Part shown: positions 46,169 to 55,933 of the stretch, one piece after another
Layout: every line of letters starts with the position of its first letter
Numbering within the stretch: the stretch's first letter is position 1
Assembly: GCA_000507305.1 (NCBI GenBank)
Contig: DF239857.1
Location: 139,405 to 203,404, forward strand
DNA: 64,000 bases
Direction: 5' to 3'
Source: Breviolum minutum Mf 1.05b.01
Lineage: Eukaryota; Sar; Dinophyceae; Suessiales; Symbiodiniaceae
Notes under the pieces: generated by a model
Told to the model about the DNA's origin: nothing
What the model saw: the letters and a program-made list of their open reading frames with translations, nothing else
Databases searched by the model: none
Made by a program: the position numbers and the translations under genes

Positions 46169-47860
46169 TCATAACCCCATTTCATCAACATTATATATCA
46201 TGTTTTTGTCAACACGCAAAGCCAATTTGTGACAAAGCTTGGACATAGCGGCAGAGGCCTTGTCCGAAAGCAGCCCCACTGATTCCATGAGGGCCCAGGA
46301 AGCAAAGGCGGCAAACAGAATCAGAGCGGGAGCATGTTCGAAGAAGGCGCTGGCGAACACAATGCCGCACAACAGCAGCACCGGCGCGAGCGTAAGAAAG
46401 TTGTAGACAAAAATGAGCACGAGGGTCTTCAAGTTCCAGTAGCTGCGGTCAGCTAGGACCAGGAACAGCCAGTCAACCATGGCAAAGGTGGGAGGGGCGC
46501 CATAGAGCATGTTGTAAGAATACATCAGGTTTGTTCCCCATGGCAGGGCGCACAAGAAGTAGCCAGTGCACCAACCAAAGATCACCAAGAGGTAGAAGAA
46601 CACCCTCTTGGCTACTTCTTGCCAGGTGACCTTGCCAAGGTAGCTTATGGCGCTTGTGGTGCTTACTGTGCTCCCAGACCTCGCAAGCTTAGCTTGTGGA
46701 CGCGACAATAGCACCTCCAATCGCCGGTATTGACCTGGGACCAAATCTTAGGGTACAGAGATGTACAGAGAACATGACTCATGACACAAGAAACGGAACC
46801 TGCCTAATTTACCTACTTTGGCATGCCCCACGACCGCCATGGTCTCTTACTTATGATCAATATAGATGTATATACAGTGTATATATATATACATCGATAC
46901 CTAACTACGTAGCCATCTCCCCTTGGGTCTCAGGAAGAATGAAGAAGAACAAGAAGAAGAAGAAGAAGAACAACAACAACAACAGCTGGAACATGTTGGA
47001 TTCGGTTTTAGGGCCAAGTGACCGGGGAGGTAGTAGAGGATCACAAAGATGTTGTAGCCATAAAAGAAAGCCATGTTTCCCAAGGCTCCTTCTTTGGGAT
47101 CATTGATGGGGATCAGCAACGGAAGGGGAACAGCAATGACTGAGAAACCCAAAACGAAGAGCACTTGTACCATGAACTTCTGCTGCTTCGTGAGGCACCC
47201 CCATTCAAGTTCAGGCTCTTTGACTGCCATGGTCAACGCAGTCCTTACTGCCAAGTTTCGCATCACAAGCACTAAAAGCATGTGGATAAGGATGGTAAGG
47301 GTCCAGTCTTTGAACCCCAAAAGGAATGACATGATTACAATGGCTAAGTCCAACCCCAAAGGCCTCCCCAGGTCGAATCTGCCAAGGTGCTCACACTTCA
47401 CCTTCAACTCCTTGATCTCAACTGCCTGCAGTTGGATGACGGTATTCTGCTCATCGAGCTGGTTCTTCATCATATACCTTACAGCAAGCGCTGACAGATA
47501 GGGACAGGTCCTGGCTGTGTTAAACCGCACCGCCCGGTCATGGAATCATCCGCAGCCAGTCCATCCAAATCCACGTCTTATGACCCCTGCCTTGGCCGAA
47601 CCCCCCAAGAAGGCAACATAAAAATACATGAAAGAACACAGCATGCGGGATCTGAGGCAGGGGATTCTTCAGATTGATCCAATTTATTCAGCGGCATTCT
47701 GATGTTCAGCAGGTTCCGACCTGACCTGCAGCCACAAGTGCACTTGTTCGGAAAGCTCTTGGATCTTACTTTCACCTTTGTCATCTGGGACTTCTTCACC
47801 TGCACAAAGAGCATGAAGCAATCGTGGCTCAAGTGAAAAAAACAAAAAACAAAACCTGCC
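46169..47860 (-). CDS. Polytopic membrane protein, unidentified
   Basis: Three minus-strand exons were read. The first, about 47840-47650, follows a TGTGCAG acceptor and encodes a basic, Cys-containing segment (RSKSFPNKCTCGCRSGRNLL). The second, about 47540-47010, encodes a coiled-coil start (NQLDEQNTVIQLQAVEIKEL) and then at least four hydrophobic helices (LAIVIMSFLLGF, ILIHMLLVLVM, VQVLFVLGFSVIAVPLPLL, YGYNIFVILYYL). The third, about 46735-46169, follows a GTCCCAG acceptor. It encodes four more helices (FFYLLVIFGWCTGYFLCAL, MVDWLFLVLA, FVYNFLTLAPVLLLCGIVFA, LILFAAFASWALM) and closes at a stop after NVDEMGL. Eight predicted spans after a cytosolic coiled coil suggest a transporter or channel-like protein, but no signature is seen. 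An AAG/AAC microsatellite (46940-46985) lies in the second intron. Confidence 0.55.
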
Positions 47861-47878
47861 GAGGAAAATTCCAAAACC

Positions 47879-47880
47879 TT

Positions 47881-47906
<26 letters not shown>
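47879..47906. repeat. TA microsatellite
   Basis: Fourteen or so TA units run into a TG run. Similar short TA tracts are at 4705, 19708, 28266, 33043-33120, 36293, 46880 and 49893. Confidence 0.9.
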
Positions 47907-47912
<6 letters not shown>

Positions 47913-48115
47913 AAAAAGACGCAAGTTGTTTTCTCTAAAGGTTCATGATCTCATGGAAAACCCCCGCGTATACAAGCCTTTGGCCGCAACAAGTCCTAGC
48001 GTCAACGCTGAAGCCCCTGTTTATGTTTAAACATTGCCATATCATGGTTCTCCTGGTCGCTGTGGCCGTGGTCATTTTCGTCGTCTTCATGATTGTCGAC
48101 TTCGTCATAGTCATC

Positions 48116-48290
48116 GGTTGGTGTTGGTTCTGTTGTTGTTGCTGCTGTTGTTGCAACTGTTGTTGTTGTGGTGGTTGTGGTTGTGGTTGTGGTTGTTGTT
48201 GTTGCCGCTGTCGCTGCTGTCGTTGCCGTCGTTGTTGTCGTTGTCGTTGTCGTTGTCATTGTCATTGTCGTTGTCGTTGTCGTTGTTGTT

Positions 48291-48383
<93 letters not shown>

Positions 48384-48392
48384 GCTGTTGCT

Positions 48393-48423
<31 letters not shown>

Positions 48424-48501
48424 TTGTTGTTGTTNNNNNNNNNNNNNNNNNNNNNNNNNNNNNNNNNNNNNNNNNNNNNNNNNNNNNNNNNNNNNNNNNN
48501 N

Positions 48502-48538
<37 letters not shown>

Positions 48539-48561
48539 TTGTTGTTGTTGTTGCTGTTGTT

Positions 48562-48592
<31 letters not shown>

Positions 48593-48604
48593 TTGTTGTT
48601 GTTG
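48116..48604. repeat. GTT/GTC trinucleotide array with assembly gap
   Basis: Long runs of GTT, GTTGTC and GCT units are interrupted by 67 N at 48435-48501, so the true length is unknown. Frames across it give only poly-Val, poly-Cys/Arg or poly-Leu/Ser and are not genes. Confidence 0.95.
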
Positions 48605-49145
48605 GACTGTTATGTTGTTATGCGGCTATGTGGCTGCGCTGCTCTGTTGGTACAGCACTATGTTGTTATGTTGTTCTGCCGTTGTGTCCCTGCGTCCTTA
48701 AATGTTTAAATGAACGGGTTGTTGGGCAGCTGTGTTGCTACAGTATGCTGCTATGACTTTATCCCCTTATGTTTATTATTGTGGTGCCTTGTTGCTAAGT
48801 CTTCATGCTATGACGCTGCTATGTTGTGGCGCTGCCGCGCTGTTGTGTCTTTACGACTTTACGCTGTTATGTTGCTACGTTTCTACGTTGCTATGGTGTT
48901 GCGCTCTTGCAATGTTATGTTGTTCTGTTGCTATCCTCCTATGCTGTTGCGTTTCTGTGGTGCTATGTTGTCATGTCGTGCTGCTTATATGATGTGAGTC
49001 TGTTGTTGTTTTGTGTTTTGTTCTGCTACTATGTTGCCTGGTAGTTTTGTAAACATTCTGCGAGTTTGATTAAATAAGATGTTATATTGCCTGATTGCTA
49101 TGTCGTATTGTCATGTTGCTATGTTGTTACTTGTTATGTTGTTAT
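48605..49145. repeat. Decayed TGTTATGTTGCTATG-like low-complexity tract
   Basis: Irregular repeats of (GC)TATG/TTGTTATGTTGCT continue from the GTT array with gradually lower regularity. Probably an older, mutated part of the same expansion. Confidence 0.75.
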
Positions 49146-49850
49146 GTTCTTAACCAGCGGCGTCAAGGCTTGCACAACCCCCGTCCTGGCATGAACTTCT
49201 CCACGGTCTCGGTCTCAACCGTCACAATCTCGATTGGATCAGCTGAGGTGCAGCACGCCATGGCTACAACTTACCGTCGGAGCGATGGCACACTGCCGCA
49301 CTTACAAAACGCAACTGACGGAGTGGTCGGGCACCCTTAAAACAAAGTGCTGCGAAGCGACGGCATGATGCAAAGACTTCAAAGATCAACCATCAATCAG
49401 GCATAGCCACACAGCTGGCACCTATGCAAAAAATCATCTACATGCTTCTGAAACGCATGAAAAGCAACATCTACCTACCCATGAGTACCTCGCCTGTGCA
49501 TCAGAGCGTTTCCATAGGGCCTGGGCATCAAATTTTGGCGAGATCAGAAATCCGCACATGCGTTATCAGGCGTTGCCTCAGGAAACCATGTCACCCAAAC
49601 GCCCCAATCAAAGGGACTCCAGGCCCCACGGCTTGAACCCACGACTTCTTTCAGTGAAAACCGATGGTGGCCAGTGCAGGTATAGTGATATATTAGGACC
49701 TCTGGTCCCAACCAAATGGTATGTCGACCTGCTAACCAAAAAGCAAAGTTTTCAGATTACATAACTGAAGTATGATATATCAATTTATGATATATTTGCA
49801 TATATCTGTGATATTGATTTATAGTATGTGACAATTTTTTTGAGATATGG
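49146..49850. other. No supported gene
   Basis: Frames are short. I considered and rejected a tRNA near 49620-49680. The stretch 49770-49840 is TA-rich. Confidence 0.4.
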
Positions 49851-50160
49851 CTACTGATTTTTCAACATGATTTCTTGACATTTCTGGTGTATGTATATAT
49901 ATATATATGTATGTGTGTGTGCATATGTGTGTACATTCTGCAACATGTGTTTTCTACAAAAAAAAGGACAGATTTTTCTTGATATCTATTTTCTATATTG
50001 AATATACATATACCAACTATATGTTTTATTGAATATGAAATATGTATCATTTTATTGAATATCAGATATGTGATATGTGTCACAAATATGCCAATAGATA
50101 TTGTATTTAACAAGTTCAAGAGCTCCAACGAAACGCAAAATTTTAACAAAATCCTTCACG
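49851..50160. repeat. 3' flank shared with the second FNIP locus
   Basis: Pieces such as TTTTTCAACATGATTTCTTGA, the AACAAGTTCAAGAGCTC block and the ATCCTTCACGAATCC region recur in diverged form at 58625-58850, in the same position relative to the FNIP coding part. It is probably the 3' untranslated or downstream region of a duplicated gene. Confidence 0.6.
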
Positions 50161-51035
50161 AATCCCACGGGCCATTCTCCAACCTGATGGGCACACTACA
50201 CCTTTGCTAGCAAACGTCAAGCTCTGCAGATTGCTGGGCACGGTCACGCCTTCCAAACTATGGTTGAAGTTGTTTCCAAAAGTCAAATTCTGCAGACCGT
50301 TGGGAAAGGTCACCCCTTGAAAGCTTTGGTTGAATTCAGCTCCAAAAGTCAAAGTCTGCAGACTGTTAGGCAAGGTCACGCGTTCCAAACCCTGGTTATG
50401 GTTGAAGTTATCACCAAGAGTCAGATTCGGCAGACCGTTAGGAAAGGTCACCCTTTCCAAGGCTCCAAAAGTCACATGTTGCAGACTGTCTGGCAAAAGT
50501 CAAACTAAGAAGGCTTTTGGGAAGATGGAGAAGGCCAACATGAGATTGGGTTGTCAAGTGTGTCACCCCTTCCAAGGAAAGTTCTGCTTCACAGGTTTCG
50601 AGATTAAGAATCACCATGCGGCCTGCAACTGGGTTGGCAATAAGTACAGCACAAGATTGCTTTTTCTGCCTCTGCCAGGCCTTGTTCTTGCAAAGTTTGG
50701 TGCAACTTCAACCTCACTGCTTCCTCCACTCGCTCCGAAGTTTGGTGCCTCATGTGATCCAAAAGCAGCTTGGCACCACTTCTGACTGACAAAAGGTCCA
50801 ACACCATCTTCCGCATTTCCGAGCCAAGTGTGGACCTTTCCACTCTTAATCTAAACTCTTCACCAGACAAAGTCCAAACATCAAGATTAATCATACCATG
50901 ATCATTGTCATAGTTCTTCCCAACGGGATAACCAGCAGAACCTGCAGCAGTCGACACAAGCGACAACTCGCCGGCAAAACTAGAACATCGTTGTCCCAAA
51001 GCAAAGCGTCTTTGCGGGAGCTTTGAGCCATTCAA
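50160..51035 (-). CDS. Ubiquitin-like plus FNIP-repeat (LRR-type) protein
   Basis: The first exon, about 51035-50640, contains INLDVWTLSGEEFRLRVERS and a following helical stretch ending near EKAILCCTY. This is the pattern of the ubiquitin-like N-terminal domain that often precedes repeats in dinoflagellate proteins. The second part, about 50600-50160, contains FNIP-type repeats of about 24 residues (for example LPNSLQTLTFGAEFNQSFQG and FPNGLQNLTFGNNFNHSLEG), six units in all. The consensus is L/F-P-x-x-L-x-x-L-T-F-G-x-x-F-N-x-S-L. One frame break lies near 50505, between LHLPKSLLSLTFARQS and PDSLQHVTFG. FNIP repeats form solenoids for protein binding. No enzyme domain is present. Ligand unknown. 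Confidence 0.65.
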
Positions 51036-51448
51036 CTGCTGCTGTTTTCCTCCCCTCCGGTATTCTGTTGGAAAAAAATTGATGCGAACTTTTTGCCATG
51101 TGTGCTCACCCCAGCATCATAGGTCTTGGTCAGTGGCAAGTAGCATGGAGGTAGAAAATGGTAGAAAGCCATGTGATGAGCCATGTTTTGACGGCTTTGA
51201 AGTATACTCACTCATACCTCTTCCAACTCAATCCAGGATTTCCGAAAAGAGAACAGGACACAGATTGCCACCCAACGGTTGCCCCGACTTACGGCTTGAA
51301 ACCCGACTTCCGGCCAACCCAAGGTCACGACTTTTCGCCGAGGTTGCCCCTAACAGGTGGGCGGCAAACTGCCATCACCTGAGAAAATAGCAATTTCACT
51401 CCATCTTCAAATCCCAAATATGTGTATATAAAGATGGTTGGTAAAAGC
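51036..51448. other. No supported gene
   Basis: The stretch between the FNIP gene and the foldback element. Plus-strand frames are open but lack any coding pattern. Confidence 0.4.
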
Positions 51449-51449
51449 G

Positions 51450-51562
51450 GTATACACTCCCTGAAACTAACATAGCCCCCGAAAAAAGGCCATCCCAAAA
51501 GGAAACTAGTATTCAAACCATCCATTTTCAGGGGCGAGCTGTTAGTTTCAGGGGGTGTAAAC
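51450..51562. repeat. Foldback/MITE-like element, about 38-bp inverted repeats
   Basis: The left arm (51450-51487) reads TACACTCCCTGAAACTAACA and onward. The right arm (51525-51562) is its near-perfect reverse complement, with one or two small indels and a C-run difference. The spacer is about 37 nt. No coding capacity. No target-site duplication could be fixed by eye. Confidence 0.8.
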
Positions 51563-51588
51563 CACTCCTCCATATCTTATGATTTGTT

Positions 51589-51679
51589 AAGGATTCAAAT
51601 GCAGCGCCACTTTTCTTCATTGCAACCTTTGGTTTGGTGTGTGGCTGCATGGCAAGATTCATGTTAAATCATTTGCCAC
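51589..51679 (-). repeat. Split direct repeat B2 (3' end of element)
   Basis: Second copy of B, and the outer right end in element orientation. It is separated from A2 by about 69 nt. Confidence 0.85.
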
Positions 51680-51748
51680 CAGCAGCCAAAATCAAAAACA
51701 CAAAAGACTGAACAGCCAGATCGGTGGTGATTGGAGGTGGTGGAGGGT

Positions 51749-51800
51749 AGATCTTGAGATTCGAAAGGGCAGCACAATCATCCTTATGAACCAAGGATTC
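51749..51800 (-). repeat. Split direct repeat A2 (internal)
   Basis: Second copy of the A repeat, directly abutting B1 at a shared AAGGATTC. Confidence 0.85.
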
Positions 51801-51884
51801 AAATGCAGCGCCACTTTTCTTCATTGCAACCTTTGGTTTGGTGTGTGGCTGCATGGCAAGATTCATGTTAAATCATTTGCCACT
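51793..51884 (-). repeat. Split direct repeat B1 (internal)
   Basis: Matches 51589-51679 over about 90 bases, including TTCTTCATTGCAACCTTTGG and GGCTGCATGGCAAGATTCAT. It begins 2 nt beyond the stop codon of the recombinase ORF. Confidence 0.85.
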
Positions 51885-51886
51885 TC

Positions 51887-54085
51887 TCACCATCCTTGCC
51901 CTTTCGGCTGATCCTGGCTGTTCAGCAGGTACCACCAAGTCACCTCTGGGACTTGAGCTGCATAGAAATTAATTATTGTCACCATCAAGTTCGGAAAAAG
52001 GTCATAGGCAGCTAAAATACGTCCACGTGATGCTGGTGAAATTTCCATCATGTAGGTTGATGCCATCACTTCCTGCAAATAGCAGTTCATGACCTTTTCG
52101 CTTGCCCATCTTCCTCTTCGCTTGATGATATCGATGTTCTCACATTCTGATAAAAGCCAAGTAGCGCCTCCTGGACGAAAAGAGGCCAGAGACAGTGGTT
52201 TTGGACTCTCGTGGGTCTTGCATGGAAGATCAAGCTTTTCCAAGATCTTGTTGAATCGCGATCTCAGTGTCGACCCCGACATAGGCCATAACCATTCATC
52301 TGCTCTAAGCTTACCCAGCCCAATCCTGATGATACGTATCAGATCTGGTTGCTCGATCCTTGAAGATTGGTGTCTCGCTGCCCTGAATCTCGTCTTCGGC
52401 TCTTTGATTCGCAAAAGGATATAGGAGATAGTCCCATTTACATCCTCGGGCAAAAGTAGATCAGAGCGCTTGCTCTGCAGAACCTCTCCGATGCGAAGCA
52501 AACCTCCAAAGGCCAAGGCAAAAAGTGCGGCTTCACGAGACCAACCCCAGCACCATGCTGAGGCGATCATTGCAACCAAAATCTGATGTGGCATAGCAAT
52601 GTGATGCTCTGCCGGCTCAAAAGAGCCCCACATAAAAGCCAAATCCCATGCTGCTTGAAAGGATCTCCGCAGCAAAGGACGCTTCGCCGTGATGGCGTTC
52701 ACAAGCTCCGAAAAATGATAATATGGTTTTCCTTCCCGGAAAAGCCATTTTCCATACTTCACCAAAACTTCGTTTGCGACATCCAGATTTGGGGGGGAAG
52801 ACATGAATGTGTCGTCAAAGTCTATCCCATTCTCCGTAAGCCATGTCTGAAAACCAGAAAACAACTTGGTACGAATGTCTGCTGTTGTCTCCAAAACACG
52901 TCTTCCCTCCGGTAAATCGAACCCTGCCCGTGCAGCCCNGGCCATAGAAGAAGCCAGCTTTAGGGTTGCAGCGGACTCCAGTATGTTGATGTGGGACTTT
53001 CCTCGCCACCGCCAAACCTTCTTTGTAGTCCACGGCCTGGTCACACACAAGTCATTTGTCACCACATCTTCAAGTCCATCAACTCTCATAGATGTTTCCT
53101 CCTCATGACGAAGCCTCCTCCTGATGTGATCACAGAAGCACTTCGCTAGGGCTTCTGCCAACCCATCACAATACACAGCTGACCCCTTAGTGAACTTGCC
53201 CTCAATCCTCACGTGGGTGTGGTCACGGGAACACTTCTTACTGAGAGCCTCTGCTGCCATGTTTATGGTGAGAAAACAGAAACCCTTCTGGTGAATGCTC
53301 CCGTAAGCGCAAGAGTCAAGGAAAACTTCCTTGGCCCCCATCCTCTGCAATCTCCTCCAGACACGTAGCCACCTCATCTTGCTGCGCCGTGGGGTTTCCC
53401 CCATGCCATAGACCTTCGTCCTCTTAGCCACCATCATCAGGTCCAGCATTCCATAGGAAAGCCTGTTGCCAATCTTCACCTTTGGATTCTCTTGGTCGAA
53501 GCCTTCTGGGCAAGCATACGACCTAACGGCCGGAAAAGCTGCCGGAGAAAAAGACGTACAGGGCGGGCTGCATAGCCAACTCAAGAGTCTCCCTTCCTCC
53601 ATCATGTGGATGAACCACATAACGACATTGTGGTTGACCATGTCATATTGGGAACTAAATGACAGATCAAAAACTGGCCCTGCCACAATTCCAAGCTTGA
53701 GGACCTCACGGGTAACTACTCCGGCTCCTCCACAAATCTCCAGAAACTGGAACCAGAGCCCCAAAGGTCTTGGGACCTCTTTCTCATCGCCTGTGCCTCC
53801 TCCACAGAGATCTCCAACCTCTCCGGAAAAGGGCTCATCACCATACTCTCTAGGACACAGCTCAAACATAGGGTCTGCCCATGCAGCAACAGCTTCTGCA
53901 GCTCTCATCATTGGGACTCCACGGACACGTTGATCAGCAGACCTCCAAAGTGCTGTAGCTACGGTCTTGTTGACAACGGTTGACACGACTGCCCCTTTTG
54001 CAAGAGAGGCATCAGTAGCAAAGATCTCCTCACTCATAGATGCTGCCAGGTTCGACACAGCAATGGGCAGGAGAAAGCTCATCAA
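51887..54085 (-). CDS. ORF3, RNase H with inserted methyltransferase-like domain and tyrosine recombinase
   Basis: A frame of 732 codons. RNase H block 1 (FATDASLAKGAVVS, Asp25) is followed, from about residue 110, by a domain with LEICGGAGVVTREVLKLG (115-132) and CSPPCTSFSPA (172-182). These are like motifs I and IV (catalytic Pro-Cys) of cytosine-5 DNA methyltransferases. VFLDSCAYGSIHQKGFCFLT (254-273) follows. RNase H block 2 (KSHINILES) appears only at 363-371. The tyrosine recombinase occupies 430-700, with Arg in GLLRIGEVL (531), SFRPGGATWL (635-644; Arg637), GRW (658-660) and CYLQEV (Tyr669). The usual His two or three residues before the second Arg is missing. Residue 383 is unknown (N at 52939). 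The frame probably joins ORF2 by a frame change at about 54060. Confidence 0.8.
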   Translation of the reverse strand: MMSFLLPIAVSNLAASMSEEIFATDASLAKGAVVSTVVNKTVATALWRSADQRVRGVPMMRAAEAVAAWADPMFELCPREYGDEPFSGEVGDLCGGGTGDEKEVPRPLGLWFQFLEICGGAGVVTREVLKLGIVAGPVFDLSFSSQYDMVNHNVVMWFIHMMEEGRLLSWLCSPPCTSFSPAAFPAVRSYACPEGFDQENPKVKIGNRLSYGMLDLMMVAKRTKVYGMGETPRRSKMRWLRVWRRLQRMGAKEVFLDSCAYGSIHQKGFCFLTINMAAEALSKKCSRDHTHVRIEGKFTKGSAVYCDGLAEALAKCFCDHIRRRLRHEEETSMRVDGLEDVVTNDLCVTRPWTTKKVWRWRGKSHINILESAATLKLASSMAXAARAGFDLPEGRRVLETTADIRTKLFSGFQTWLTENGIDFDDTFMSSPPNLDVANEVLVKYGKWLFREGKPYYHFSELVNAITAKRPLLRRSFQAAWDLAFMWGSFEPAEHHIAMPHQILVAMIASAWCWGWSREAALFALAFGGLLRIGEVLQSKRSDLLLPEDVNGTISYILLRIKEPKTRFRAARHQSSRIEQPDLIRIIRIGLGKLRADEWLWPMSGSTLRSRFNKILEKLDLPCKTHESPKPLSLASFRPGGATWLLSECENIDIIKRRGRWASEKVMNCYLQEVMASTYMMEISPASRGRILAAYDLFPNLMVTIINFYAAQVPEVTWWYLLNSQDQPKGQGW

Positions 54086-55880
54086 AGCCAGCGGCCTTCC
54101 TTGACATAGGCCTCAACATTGGATTCCCAGGAGCAAGCTCAACTGAAGGAATTACGTGGAACATCTCATTCAGGACTGCGAGGACATGCCTCCTCATCAA
54201 AGACACCGAAACCAAGGATCCCAACAGACAGCTATGTAAAGCATCACTGGTGTAAGGAAGAGCCGCACTCCTTGCAGCTAACAGTGCCAAAGCAAAACGT
54301 TTCTCTGCAGGAGCACCGGCCGTGATAGCCCCCTTCTTGACCATTTCCTCCCTTGAATCAATCTCTACACCACAAACCTTGAAGACATCTGCGGAGACCA
54401 CATCCTTATCATCTGATCCCATTATGCCCTCCTTCTGATAACATGCCTTTGCTGCACCCAGCATTGTTGCCGAAACTGATGGTCCAGATGTCTCAACCAA
54501 CTCCTTGCTGATCACAAAGTAATCGTCGATTACTAAACCCTCTGCCCACTGATCTTCTCTCAGAGGAATTCCACCTTGTAGCCGATGTCTCTGGTCCAAA
54601 AGTCCAGCATCAATCAGCAAGTTGGAGTGGGCCAGGGTGGCCACCTCCACCCCCAAGTGATCTCCTTGGAACAAAGCAGAAAACCCTGCAACCACATAGG
54701 TGCTGTCATCGACCAGTATCGGCTTGGGCTTCTGGTGCAAATAGTCTCCAATGATTTCTCTTCCCTGCTTCATCCTCCCTGCAGCCTCCTCAAGAAAAGC
54801 ACCATGAGCATGAAGTCCTTCAAAAGAAACCAAAGGCATTAGGGGATACACCAGGTTCGTCAGGCATCTTTCTCGGGTGACACCAACCTGATGGTAAAAG
54901 TCACGGCGATCTGTGATTGATCCCTTCAATGTCTCCTTGAAGGGAACCGGCATGATCTGGAGCAGAGCACATCCAGTGGGGAGCCTTCGCGAAATTCCAA
55001 CCAAAACTCCTTCTGAATAGTTGGCCCCTCTTCTATCTCCTATCTGCCGGTCCGTTGCCGGACCTTTGTAATTGTTGAACACCTTCACGTACTTCTTCTT
55101 GGAAGCAGGTGCCTCATCCACATGAAAAAGCCTCAGGAGGTTCTTAGCATCCCAAACCTTGCATAGTGCCAAAGTCTCTCCAGGGTCACAACGTGATAGG
55201 TCAGGAGCCAGTCGGCTGGGGCATTCCACATCATAGGTGTTGATAGCAGGCTCGACAAAAGGCATGTAGAACAGTTCATCAAGAAAGGGCCTGCAGTCCC
55301 AATTTCCAGAACCAGCTATCTTCAACCTTGAGGCGTCTAACTGTCTGTAGGGGATGAGCTGGTCCTTGTCATTCACAATGCTGACTGGCATCCCAGCTCC
55401 TCCTGAATGGTACATAGAACCACCGATGCCAAGACTTTGCACCGCACCAAGTAGTTCTCGAAAACGTGCATCCAATTGAAAAGACTTGCGACCACACCCA
55501 AAGATAGATATCACCTCCGGGGGACCGCCTGCTCTGCATAGGGCAGCAACTCGATCATAGACTCGCAGATGCAAGCTGCTAGGCCTCCTCCACAAAAGCG
55601 GAACCACTGAGAAAGGGGCTCGAGCATGTAGGTAATTGAGGGCCACAATGACCAACCTCACCAACTTCCTCAACGCCAATCTTCTCCTCCTCTGGATTCC
55701 CAACCTCGATGGGACCCCACTCCAAGCATCATCTAGAGGCAAAGGAATAGGGAACAGGGCAGTATGGACAGGCATGGAACTCCTGTCAAAGTTGCAATGA
55801 ATACTTCTTGAAACAAAGGCCGCGAAAGGTGTCTTCGTAGCCAAGACAGAGCGAAGTAGAAGGTTGATCCACTTGCTCAT
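54030..55880 (-). CDS. ORF2, reverse transcriptase
   Basis: The chosen start is MSKWINLLLRSVLATKTPF at 55880, 54 nt after ORF1 stops and in another frame. The frame contains a conserved-looking lead (NWDCRPFLDELFYMPFVEP), the first catalytic block ITDRRDFYHQVGVTRERCLT at about 54900, and the active-site block EGLVIDDYFVIS at about 54510, the equivalent of F/Y-x-D-D. The polymerase would copy the element RNA into DNA in the nucleus. The frame ends at 54030 after SRKAAGFDELSPAHCC, while the homologous continuation SFLLPIAVSNLAAS is in the next frame, so RNase H is reached only by a frame change. The upstream 560 codons of this open frame (to 57608) are a shadow of ORF1. Confidence 0.8.
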   Translation of the reverse strand: MSKWINLLLRSVLATKTPFAAFVSRSIHCNFDRSSMPVHTALFPIPLPLDDAWSGVPSRLGIQRRRRLALRKLVRLVIVALNYLHARAPFSVVPLLWRRPSSLHLRVYDRVAALCRAGGPPEVISIFGCGRKSFQLDARFRELLGAVQSLGIGGSMYHSGGAGMPVSIVNDKDQLIPYRQLDASRLKIAGSGNWDCRPFLDELFYMPFVEPAINTYDVECPSRLAPDLSRCDPGETLALCKVWDAKNLLRLFHVDEAPASKKKYVKVFNNYKGPATDRQIGDRRGANYSEGVLVGISRRLPTGCALLQIMPVPFKETLKGSITDRRDFYHQVGVTRERCLTNLVYPLMPLVSFEGLHAHGAFLEEAAGRMKQGREIIGDYLHQKPKPILVDDSTYVVAGFSALFQGDHLGVEVATLAHSNLLIDAGLLDQRHRLQGGIPLREDQWAEGLVIDDYFVISKELVETSGPSVSATMLGAAKACYQKEGIMGSDDKDVVSADVFKVCGVEIDSREEMVKKGAITAGAPAEKRFALALLAARSAALPYTSDALHSCLLGSLVSVSLMRRHVLAVLNEMFHVIPSVELAPGNPMLRPMSRKAAGFDELSPAHCCVEPGSIYE

Positions 55881-55933
55881 TGGAACCGGATCTGATGGGT
55901 CAGCTGCAACTTCATCATCACGAGGGCTGCAGT

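Noticed and set aside
48168-48756. Long plus-strand frames of poly-Val, poly-Cys/Arg and poly-Leu/Ser
   Set aside because: They come purely from the GTT/GTC array and read across 67 N bases.
49600-49680. Possible tRNA T-loop (GGGTTCAAGCC) on the minus strand
   Set aside because: The flanking 5-bp stem is not complementary and no cloverleaf can be drawn.
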